Positions 1-6,959 of a stretch of DNA of 64,000 bases are shown one piece after another (positions within the stretch are counted from its first letter, which is position 1; the number at the start of each line of letters is the position of its first letter). The DNA comes from RGIG3528 sp963649295 (GTDB taxonomy: Bacteria > Bacillota > Clostridia > Lachnospirales > Lachnospiraceae), in NCBI GenBank assembly GCA_963649295.1, contig CAVJHK010000004.1:6578-70577 (forward strand), given 5' to 3'. The translations under genes were made by a program, and so were the position numbers. The notes beneath the pieces are model-generated. The model was not told the DNA's origin. It ran no database searches and saw only the letters and a list, made by a program, of their open reading frames with translations.

Positions 1-806
1 TCAACATATACCGTATTTTCGGAATTCATTGTGACAACGCCTTCAAAGGCAACCTTTTTGCCGCTGTAATCGGCTATGTTTTGACGAAGCTCGGAGAGAG
101 TAAGCTCATAGGCGTCACCGTAATAGAAATCGGGATCCTTTTCGCCCGAATAAATCTTGAGCTTGCATGCCTTGGCATTTGTAAGTGCCGCCATCGCGAT
201 TGTTCCGTAGCGGTTGTTTGCGGTTGATGAAGCAATCGCAAGTCCGTTTTGGAGTATTTCCAAATTCAAGTTTCTGTATTCGGAGGATGCATCCGTTTTA
301 TACCAAACCCATACAAGATAGCGTCCGCCGGTGGAATCCAAGTTCCAGGAGGAATTATCGGATTCAAGTATTATCGATGTGGCATCCTGCAGTTTTTCGC
401 GTGTAAAAGCGGATGCAGCCTTTCCCCATTCCTCGATTTTGCCGGTGGATTCCGGTGTGTTTATCGCAAGAAAACGGGCTTTTAAGATACCGTCAGGTAT
501 TACATCAGACGGCACATTAAAGTGAACCGTGTCTCCGTCAACAAAATTTCTTACGGTTGCGTTTATTTTTGCGGTATTGCTTGTCATATCGAGAGAGAGC
601 GTTGCCGCATAGTCAACGTAAACGGGTTCGGGCGTAAGCGTAGGGGTAGGTGTATTTGTTGCTGAGGGAGCCTCGGTAATTATGGGGGTCGCAGTCGGTA
701 TAACGGAAAGCTCCTTTTCGCTTGTGCCGCATGCGGAAAGTGTAACACACGATACAAGCAAAAACATTGATATTGTTATTTTTGATAAGGTGATATTTTT
801 AAACAT
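1..806 (-). CDS. Thermonuclease-like (SNase fold) lipoprotein, 3' end cut by window edge
   Basis: Translating the minus strand from the ATG at 804-806 gives an open frame that leaves the window with no stop. It begins with a lipoprotein signal peptide ending in LSACG, then a Thr/Pro-rich spacer (about residues 25-55), then a staphylococcal-nuclease-like domain. The motifs FVDGDTVHF, RFLAINTPES and GRYLVWVW fit the family's metal-binding Asp/Thr, catalytic Arg and Glu, and second catalytic Arg, so the nuclease looks intact. Family members cut DNA or RNA with calcium; lipid anchoring puts this one outside the membrane. The start lies 14 bp after the binding-protein stop and follows GGGA, so it is probably the last visible gene of the ABC operon. 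The region beyond the nuclease domain (visible to about residue 268) is unassigned. Confidence 0.82.
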   Translation of the reverse strand, partial: MFKNITLSKITISMFLLVSCVTLSACGTSEKELSVIPTATPIITEAPSATNTPTPTLTPEPVYVDYAATLSLDMTSNTAKINATVRNFVDGDTVHFNVPSDVIPDGILKARFLAINTPESTGKIEEWGKAASAFTREKLQDATSIILESDNSSWNLDSTGGRYLVWVWYKTDASSEYRNLNLEILQNGLAIASSTANNRYGTIAMAALTNAKACKLKIYSGEKDPDFYYGDAYELTLSELRQNIADYSGKKVAFEGVVTMNSENTVYV

Positions 807-820
807 TTTTATTCCCAAAA

Positions 821-2317
821 TTAATAATTGCAATTTGCAACGGCCTCGGCAAATGCCGCATCTATATTCTTGTCGACATCGCCTGTGATAAGGAAGCACT
901 TTTGAAGTAAGGACTGTACCTGATCACGAGCCTTTGACGAACCGTTGAAGGCGGGAGATACATAGTAAGCGTCTTCCTGTTCAAGGCAGATTTTTGCGGA
1001 AAGTGCCGAAATGTATGTGCCGCCGTCTGCTTTTGCAAGATGTGCTGCATAAATCGGGTTATTTTCAACAGACTTAAGAACCGGAACATATCCCGAAGCA
1101 ATCGAGAATGCTGCCTGGAATTCTACGTTTGTTGTAAGGTATTTTACAAAGAGCCAGGATGCGATAACTTCCTGAGAATTGTCCTTCTTAAAAATACATA
1201 CCGACGGACCCTGTGAAATAACCTTGGGGTTGGACGGGTCAACCTGAGGAATCGATGCGATGCCTACTTCAAAAGGATAATTTCCCGAACTGTCGGCAGT
1301 CGGACGCTGGTGAGTTGCACCTGCTGAAGAACCGATCGACATATAGCTTCTTGTGCCTTCTTCGGCTACAAAAAGTCCGGATGTGTATGCGCCGTAAAGC
1401 TGCTGCGTTGTGACAAGGTCATTCTGATACCATTCTCTGAAACGTTTTACGAAGGATTTGTTTGTGTCATTGTCAAATAAGAAGTGGTCGCCTGTTGCGC
1501 TTGTATAGGGAGAACCATACTGCTCACACATTGTGATGAACCAGTTTGCTTCGGAGTCATATCCGAGAGGAATGCACTCGGGATCGATTTCCTTTATGAG
1601 ATAGCAAAGCTCTTCCATTTCGTCCCATGTTGTGGGTACGCTTAAGCCGTTCTCATCAAAGAAGGTCTTGTTGTAATAAAGGACTTCCGTTGATTTTGAG
1701 AAGGGGAGAGTATACATATGAGAATCACCATACGAGCTTCCTTCCGCATAATAACCGTCAATGAAATCGTTGATCTCGGAATCTGTGAGACCGAGAATTT
1801 CCGTTGTGCCATCGGCATGGGTAACTGTCTCGGTGCTTGCGATCAGGTTATCAAGATGTACAACGCCCTTTGCAAGATTGTAAAGAGCAACATGGTCGGG
1901 ATAGCAATAAGCAATATTGGGCTCTGAGCCTACCGTAAGCTCCTGGCTTATCTGGTCTCTTACGTCATCGTAGGAACCCACCTGTGACCATTCGATTGTA
2001 ATATTCGGATAGAGCTTGTTGAACTCTGCGATATATTCGTCAAGTACGGATGAAAGGTTTGTTCCCATCGTATGATAAAACGTGATTGTTACGGCCGAAC
2101 CGTCATATCCGCCTGCGGGAACCGTGAAATTTGCGCTGTCTGCAGAATCTGCCTTTGAGGTGTCATCCGTTTGGGCTTTTGGTGCCTCCGTGACAGATGC
2201 ATTCGGCGTAGGCGTCGTGTTTGCGGATGAATTATTTCCGCTTCCGCCGCATGCCGTGAGCAGCATCGTTGATGCCGTTATGAGGCATGCAAAAGATCTT
2301 AAAAATCTTTTTTTCAT
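821..2317 (-). CDS. UgpB-like extracellular solute-binding lipoprotein (family 1)
   Basis: This 498-residue protein starts with a lipoprotein signal peptide and lipobox LLTACGG, followed by a low-complexity Ser/Thr/Ala linker to about residue 65. The rest is a family 1 ABC solute-binding fold; the opening strand TITFYHTMG and the FNKLYPNITIEW segment resemble glycerol-phosphate/sugar binding proteins of the UgpB group. It would capture a sugar or sugar phosphate outside the cell and deliver it to the two permeases encoded just upstream. AAAGGAG precedes the ATG. A 106-bp gap holding an imperfect hairpin separates it from the permease gene, as is common where the binding protein is made in excess. 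The substrate cannot be read from the sequence. Confidence 0.9.
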   Translation of the reverse strand: MKKRFLRSFACLITASTMLLTACGGSGNNSSANTTPTPNASVTEAPKAQTDDTSKADSADSANFTVPAGGYDGSAVTITFYHTMGTNLSSVLDEYIAEFNKLYPNITIEWSQVGSYDDVRDQISQELTVGSEPNIAYCYPDHVALYNLAKGVVHLDNLIASTETVTHADGTTEILGLTDSEINDFIDGYYAEGSSYGDSHMYTLPFSKSTEVLYYNKTFFDENGLSVPTTWDEMEELCYLIKEIDPECIPLGYDSEANWFITMCEQYGSPYTSATGDHFLFDNDTNKSFVKRFREWYQNDLVTTQQLYGAYTSGLFVAEEGTRSYMSIGSSAGATHQRPTADSSGNYPFEVGIASIPQVDPSNPKVISQGPSVCIFKKDNSQEVIASWLFVKYLTTNVEFQAAFSIASGYVPVLKSVENNPIYAAHLAKADGGTYISALSAKICLEQEDAYYVSPAFNGSSKARDQVQSLLQKCFLITGDVDKNIDAAFAEAVANCNY

Positions 2318-2381
2318 AATAGTGTCTCCTTTTGTATCTTTATTTAAACCCTTTTGGGGTCAAATACGTTTAAAAATGCCG

Positions 2382-2411
2382 GGAGTTAATGAAAGAAGAA
2401 TCATAAACTCC
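2382..2411 (-). promoter_or_regulatory. Intercistronic stem-loop before the solute-binding protein gene
   Basis: Arms of 11 nt (GGAGTTAATGA and TCATAAACTCC on the plus strand) pair with one mismatch around an 8-nt loop. On the minus strand the stem lies between the permease stop and the binding-protein start and is followed only by a short T run. It may protect or set the level of the downstream mRNA, or act as a partial terminator. Confidence 0.4.
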
Positions 2412-2423
2412 GTATAATGATTG

Positions 2424-3314
2424 TTATCCCTTGATTCCCGAACGGCTTACGCCCTTCATGATATATTTGCGAAGGAATACAAATACAAGGAAAAGAGGGA
2501 GGGATACGATTGCAACGGCCGCCATCTGTACAGGATAATCAACATCCCCCGTTGAAGCTGTGAATGCGTTTCTGAGTCCGTTTGTTACAAGCTTGTGATT
2601 GTCGTCGTTTGCGACGAGTCTGGGCCAAATGTATGAATTCCATGCACCCATCATTTTGAGGATTGTGATTGAAATGAGAGTGGGGAGCGACAACGGCACC
2701 ATAACCTTTAAGAGATATTTTATATCGCTTGTTCCGTCAACCTTTGCCGCAAGATAAAGCTCGTTTGGTATCTGCATAAAGTTTTGACGCAAAAGATAAA
2801 TATAAAACACGCTTACAAGGAAGGGAACGATAAGTACGGTATAGGTATTTATCCAGTGCAAATTTGTGACCGTGCTGTAGTTTGTGATTGTAAAAAGCTC
2901 GCCGGGAATCATCATTGTTGCCATGAGAAAGCCGAACATCGCGTCCTTGCCCTTAAATTCGAGTCTTGCGAAAGCAAAGGCGGAGAGTACGGTTATCACA
3001 AGTGAGAGTATCGTTGAAACTATTCCGACATACATTGTATTAAGGAAAAGTCTGCCGAGGTTTGCCGTTGTGAATGCCGACGGATAGTTTGTAAGTATGA
3101 TTTTTTTGGGCCAGAATGTGGGCACGTTTAAGCGATATTCGTCAAGTGATTTGAGGGACGAGTTAATCATCCAGTAAAACGGAAAAAGGATGATTATCGC
3201 CATGATGACCAAAAAAGCATAAACCAAAATCTTTACTAAGATTTTGGTGACCTTTTGACGGGCGGTCACCGTAGAGAGGTCTTTTTCATGCATAACCGTT
3301 AAATTTTCAGACAT
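2424..3314 (-). CDS. Carbohydrate ABC transporter permease, MalG/UgpE type
   Basis: This is a 296-residue inner-membrane permease of the binding-protein-dependent transport superfamily. An N-terminal cytoplasmic stretch leads to the first membrane segment (about residues 28-48), with five more following. The cytoplasmic EAA loop reads YLAAKVDGTSDIKYLLKVMV, the contact site for the ATPase. The start chosen is the ATG at 3312-3314, with AGAGGTG about 7 nt upstream; a GTG three codons earlier is less well placed. It pairs with the MalF-type permease whose stop lies 14 bp upstream. The C-terminus ends in the usual GVSRSGIKG-type motif. Confidence 0.92.
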   Translation of the reverse strand: MSENLTVMHEKDLSTVTARQKVTKILVKILVYAFLVIMAIIILFPFYWMINSSLKSLDEYRLNVPTFWPKKIILTNYPSAFTTANLGRLFLNTMYVGIVSTILSLVITVLSAFAFARLEFKGKDAMFGFLMATMMIPGELFTITNYSTVTNLHWINTYTVLIVPFLVSVFYIYLLRQNFMQIPNELYLAAKVDGTSDIKYLLKVMVPLSLPTLISITILKMMGAWNSYIWPRLVANDDNHKLVTNGLRNAFTASTGDVDYPVQMAAVAIVSLPLFLVFVFLRKYIMKGVSRSGIKG

Positions 3315-3328
3315 AATTTTCACCTCTC

Positions 3329-4750
3329 TTAATAATGTACTTTCTTTTTGCTGATACTTAAGTTAAGCATCGTAACAACAAAGATGATCGCAAAGAGAAC
3401 AAGGGCGGATGCGCTTGCAAGTCCGTAGTTGTTGTCTGCGAGGGAATCATATATGAAGCCTACCATTGTCTGGAGCTTTCCGGATTCTCCGACAGGTCCC
3501 ATCGTTTCTCCGAAAATACCGACTATGCTCGTATATTCCTTAAATCCGCCGATAAAGCCCGTGATTATTACATATGCGAGCATGGGAGAGAGAAGAGGAA
3601 TCGTGATTCTTGTAAGTACTCTTCTCCTTGGTGTTCCGTCAACCTTTGCCGCATCGTAATATTGCTTGTTTATCGACTGAAGTCCGCCGAGCAAAATGAG
3701 AATCTTGAAAGGAAGTGCATTCCAAACAATATATATTACCATGACGGCAATGTTTGCCGCATAAGAGGAGCCTGCGTTGATCCAGTTGATTCTTGTGCCT
3801 CCGAGTGCTTCGATTAAGTTATTTACGATACCGAGCGACGTGATTGTCGAAATATGCTGTACGGAAAAATAAGTTTTAACCGCATCGCCTTCCTTTATGG
3901 GATTTTGCATGAAATAAAGGCGGTAACCCGTTACTTCGCCGGAATCCGACAATACCTCTTCCGTGTGAATTTCTGCGGCAAGAGATATATCATCCGTCAG
4001 CTGAACGGAAGGAGATGACGTAACTTTATTTACGTTAAGATATTTTGTTCCTTCGTCGGTATTTGCTATAAGGCGATAGGTGTTATCGGAAACAAGCGTA
4101 AAATATATTTTGCTTCCCGATACATCCGTGCTTTTGCCGGATTTGTGCTTTGAGGAATAATTTGCGATAACGTCAACCTTGTCAGTTTCCTTGTTGTCGG
4201 TCATATCCATATAATAGTATATTCCGTTAACGTTTCCGATAAAGTAATAATTTCCGTCCGAGCGTGTTTCAAGCTCGAACACGGACGCCTGCTCTGTTTT
4301 TGTGCGTGTATAAATTGCATATTCGGTCTTGTAGAGGTTTGTGGTATTTCCGATGATGTTGAACATTGCCGCAAATACCATGCCGATTGCGATTGAGTTT
4401 GTTACATAAGGAAGGAAAAATATTGTTTGCAAAAATTTTTGCAATACCTTTATCGAGTTAAGTGCAACCGCAATCAAAAGGGCAAGTGCGGTTGAAATCG
4501 GAACCGTAAGAACACAAAGTAATATTGTATTCTTTAAGCATGTGGTGAATGAGCCGTATGCAAGTACTTTTTTGAAGTTTGCGATTCCGAAAGCAAATTT
4601 TGCTCCGCCGACGGCCTCAAGCGGCTTGTAATCCGCAAGAAAAGCCATACGAACAGTATTTATTATCGGCCATACCGTGAATACCGCAAGGAGTATAAGA
4701 GCCGGAGCAAGGTATATATAGGCCTTCCACTCGTGTTTACTGTCTACCAT
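3329..4750 (-). CDS. Carbohydrate ABC permease, MalF/UgpA type, with a large extracytoplasmic insertion
   Basis: At 473 residues this permease is about 170 longer than ordinary UgpA-type subunits. Membrane segments lie near residues 11-31, 72-98 and 108-132 and, after the insertion, at about 335-356 onward; the EAA loop is YDAAKVDGTPRRRVLTRITI. The extra material, about residues 135-300, sits between the third and fourth of these segments, the place where E. coli MalF has its P2 loop. The insert is polar and beta-rich, with repeated patterns such as NTYRLIANTDEGTKYLNV and NYYFIGNVNGIYYYMDM that weakly recall ricin/fascin-type trefoil repeats. It faces the outside, where it could touch the binding protein or a glycan. 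The gene abuts the ATPase gene with no spacer. Confidence 0.9.
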   Translation of the reverse strand: MVDSKHEWKAYIYLAPALILLAVFTVWPIINTVRMAFLADYKPLEAVGGAKFAFGIANFKKVLAYGSFTTCLKNTILLCVLTVPISTALALLIAVALNSIKVLQKFLQTIFFLPYVTNSIAIGMVFAAMFNIIGNTTNLYKTEYAIYTRTKTEQASVFELETRSDGNYYFIGNVNGIYYYMDMTDNKETDKVDVIANYSSKHKSGKSTDVSGSKIYFTLVSDNTYRLIANTDEGTKYLNVNKVTSSPSVQLTDDISLAAEIHTEEVLSDSGEVTGYRLYFMQNPIKEGDAVKTYFSVQHISTITSLGIVNNLIEALGGTRINWINAGSSYAANIAVMVIYIVWNALPFKILILLGGLQSINKQYYDAAKVDGTPRRRVLTRITIPLLSPMLAYVIITGFIGGFKEYTSIVGIFGETMGPVGESGKLQTMVGFIYDSLADNNYGLASASALVLFAIIFVVTMLNLSISKKKVHY

Positions 4751-5854
4751 TTATCTTACCTCACAAAGTATTCTTTCTTCGGTTTCGGCATTAAAGAGGA
4801 AAATCTTGTTTTTCTTGATGCCGAATTTAACCGTTTTTGCGTCTTTCTGAATCTTTATGTCCGAATCGATGATCGAACGGACAACGGGATTTAGGGAAGC
4901 GGGATTCGTCGAAACTATGCTTGAATCTCTTCCCATTACTTCAACGCTTTGAAGGGAACAGGTGAGAGGGCCGTTTTCGTCTACAATAAAGCCTTCGGGT
5001 CTTATTCCGATGTATATGTCCCGGTCATTTACTCCCGAAACCGACATAACGGCGTCGTTGCCGATCATTACCTTACCTGACTTAATTGAGCCCTTAAAAA
5101 CATTGATCGGAGGAGTACCGAGGAATTTTGCGACGAACAGATTTTTGGGGCTGTCGTATACTTCCTGGGGAGCGCCGATTTGCTGAATGACACCGAGCTT
5201 CATTACAACGATAATGTCGGAGATGCTCATTGCTTCTTCCTGGTCGTGAGTAACGAATATTGTGGTGATTCCGGTTTCACGTTGAATTCTTCTGATCTCT
5301 TCACGTGTCTGAAGTCTGAGACGTGCGTCGAGGTTTGAAAGAGGCTCGTCAAGAAGAAGAATTCTCGGCATTTTTACGAGAGCACGTGCAATTGCGACAC
5401 GCTGCTGCTGACCGCCGGAAAGCTCCGAAGGCTTACGGTCGAGGAGCTCGTCGATTTGCACAAGTCGTGCGGCTTCAAGCGTACGACGCAGCATTTCGTC
5501 TTTTGTCGGCTTGTCTTTTCCTTTTAAATTTTGCAAAGGGAACATGATATTTTGTCTTACGGTCATGTGAGGATAGAGGGCATAGTTCTGGAACACAAGA
5601 CCGACACCGCGGTTTTCGGGAGAGAGTTCCGTTACGTCGTCATCTCCAAAGTAGATCTTTCCGCTTGTCAATTTTTGCAAACCGCTTATCATGTAAAGTG
5701 TGGTCGATTTTCCGCATCCGGAGGGACCGAGAAGTCCCACAAGCTTTCCGTCCGGGATGACAAAATCAAAATTGTTTACGGCTACAACTTCTTCATTCGA
5801 TTTTTTGTTGCGGCTCGGGAAAATTTTTGTGACATTTTTGAGTACTACTTTCAT
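4751..5854 (-). CDS. Sugar ABC transporter ATPase, UgpC/MsmK/MalK type
   Basis: This 367-residue nucleotide-binding subunit powers sugar import. It shows Walker A GPSGCGKST, Q-loop FQNYALYPHMTV, signature LSGGQQQR, Walker B ILLLDEPLSNLDA and H-loop FVTHDQEEA. A C-terminal regulatory domain of the MalK/TOBE type follows from about residue 245 (IYIGIRPEGF). AAGGAAGG precedes the ATG. It is the only ABC ATPase gene in the window, while three permease pairs are present; MsmK-like ATPases of Gram-positive bacteria are known to serve several importers, so sharing is plausible. It belongs to the leftward operon, 40 bp after the RDD gene. Confidence 0.93.
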   Translation of the reverse strand: MKVVLKNVTKIFPSRNKKSNEEVVAVNNFDFVIPDGKLVGLLGPSGCGKSTTLYMISGLQKLTSGKIYFGDDDVTELSPENRGVGLVFQNYALYPHMTVRQNIMFPLQNLKGKDKPTKDEMLRRTLEAARLVQIDELLDRKPSELSGGQQQRVAIARALVKMPRILLLDEPLSNLDARLRLQTREEIRRIQRETGITTIFVTHDQEEAMSISDIIVVMKLGVIQQIGAPQEVYDSPKNLFVAKFLGTPPINVFKGSIKSGKVMIGNDAVMSVSGVNDRDIYIGIRPEGFIVDENGPLTCSLQSVEVMGRDSSIVSTNPASLNPVVRSIIDSDIKIQKDAKTVKFGIKKNKIFLFNAETEERILCEVR

Positions 5855-5888
5855 GTGTTTCCTTCCTTTTGGTTAAATTTTATATGCA

Positions 5889-5901
5889 GGTGTTTTACAC
5901 C
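5889..5901 (-). other. Small hairpin over the RDD gene stop codon
   Basis: GGTGT and ACACC pair around a 3-nt loop, enclosing the stop codon of the RDD gene just before the ATPase leader. There is no T run after it on the minus strand, so it is not a typical terminator. Confidence 0.25.
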
Positions 5902-6629
5902 GATGCGTTTCTTAATTCTTCTTTCATTTCTTCGGGATTTTTAAATATTTTTTGAGATGCAAAGTCGATAACCACCGTTCCCGCAAATATATCGTGGATA
6001 CAGGCATTTGTATGACTTAAAATCATGCAGACGATTTGTAAAATTCCCATTCCGAAAATGATTATCGTGCCCATTATTCCTATGGAACCAAAAAATATCA
6101 TCATGGCAAGTAGCACGGGAATCATTGTTTCAACGGTATATTTTCCGAGAAAAGTGCGTATGAACATGTGAAGAGGGGATACCTGTATGTGATCCTGCCG
6201 CATTACGGCAAGACCGAAGATTTTTTTGCCGAGGGTCATTCCGTTACCGAATATCAGGGGAATAATGAATTCAGATACAAGCATGCCGAAAAAAATCCCA
6301 ATCGAAATTATAAGTATCGAAAGAGAGAAATAGACATTGCTGTGATAAATAAAATCGGAATCTTCGGAAAGTGCTTTTTCCATTGATGCGTAGGATTCTT
6401 TTTCCGGATCGGAAAGCCCGTAATATTCGTCTTCGTCCATATAATAGGAAGCATTATATTTTTCTTCATATTCGGAAATGATATTGAGACACGTGTTGTA
6501 GTGAGAGTCGTAGTCGGTGATGTAGGAAATAATCGTCCCGAAACCCACAGATATGACAGATAAAACAATCAGGTCAAAAATAAAAGCCGATATTCTTTTT
6601 GTTAAATTTGCCTTTTGAAGATCGAACAC
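5895..6629 (-). CDS. RDD-family membrane protein
   Basis: This 244-residue protein has the RDD layout: an N-terminal Arg near the first membrane helix (KRISAFIFDLIVLSVISVGF), a second helix pair at about 100-130, and an Asp-containing helix near the C-terminus (IHDIFAGTVVID). A charged extracellular loop of about 60 residues between helices 1 and 2 is larger than usual. RDD proteins are small integral membrane proteins, mostly of unknown function, some linked to ion transport. The start is GTG at 6627-6629 with AAAAAGGAG upstream. It is first in the leftward sugar-ABC operon, but its link to sugar import is only positional. Confidence 0.8.
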   Translation of the reverse strand: MFDLQKANLTKRISAFIFDLIVLSVISVGFGTIISYITDYDSHYNTCLNIISEYEEKYNASYYMDEDEYYGLSDPEKESYASMEKALSEDSDFIYHSNVYFSLSILIISIGIFFGMLVSEFIIPLIFGNGMTLGKKIFGLAVMRQDHIQVSPLHMFIRTFLGKYTVETMIPVLLAMMIFFGSIGIMGTIIIFGMGILQIVCMILSHTNACIHDIFAGTVVIDFASQKIFKNPEEMKEELRNASV

Positions 6630-6676
6630 TTTTTGGCTCCTTTTTTTGACAAAATTTGCTTATTTACAGTCCTATG

Positions 6677-6705
6677 ATTTTAACACAGTTTTGACACATA
6701 TTCAA
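6677..6705 (-). promoter_or_regulatory. Promoter of the leftward RDD/ABC operon
   Basis: On the minus strand TTGAAT (6700-6705) and TAAAAT (6677-6682) are separated by 17 nt, a good sigma-A match, about 48 bp before the GTG start of the RDD gene. The 330-bp divergent gap 6630-6959 holds this promoter, the rightward promoter and operator, and no recognisable gene. Confidence 0.55.
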
Positions 6706-6854
6706 GGCGGATAAGTGTGAAATCTGAGTATACAAAAAGTAATTCTTTTATGAAAAATGTCGGATTGAAAGCCTAAAAAGAAATGAACTGCCAATTTTGC
6801 ACAAAAATCGGTAAGAAAATCTTACAAAATTATAAAAATTGACTAAAATTCTTC

Positions 6855-6883
6855 TTGACCGCTCGGTAAAATTGTAGTAAATT
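6855..6883 (+). promoter_or_regulatory. Promoter of the rightward glycan-uptake gene string
   Basis: TTGACC (6855-6860) and TAAATT (6878-6883) are spaced by 17 nt. The -10 hexamer overlaps the first of several TAGTAAA half-sites and the perfect palindrome follows directly, a layout that suggests repression at the start site. Confidence 0.45.
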
Positions 6884-6902
6884 TATATAGTAAACTTTAC
6901 TA
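6875..6902 (+). promoter_or_regulatory. Candidate repressor operator (TAGTAAA half-sites)
   Basis: TAGTAAA occurs at 6875-6881 and again at 6888-6894, where it forms the left arm of a perfect palindrome TAGTAAACTTTACTA (6888-6902, 7-nt arms, one central base). The site covers the probable transcription start of the 6960 gene. The LacI-family regulator at 22096 in the same locus is the obvious candidate ligand, but this is an inference. Confidence 0.45.
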
Positions 6903-6933
6903 AAAAATAAGGTAAAGTGGAGGTAAACTATAA

Positions 6934-6947
6934 TCGGCGTAAGCCGA
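6934..6947 (+). other. Leader hairpin with GTAA tetraloop just before a ribosome-binding site
   Basis: TCGGC and GCCGA form a 5-bp stem closed by a GTAA (GNRA-type) loop, immediately upstream of the AAGGAGG of the 6960 gene. The string ATCGGCGTAA recurs near 9088, in the leader of the next gene. Confidence 0.35.
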
Positions 6948-6959
6948 GAAGGAGGCATT

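Noticed and set aside
6630..6959. Catabolite-response element in the divergent promoter gap
   Set aside because: I looked for the TGWAANCGNTNWCA pattern in this gap and saw no convincing match, although hprK is present in the window.
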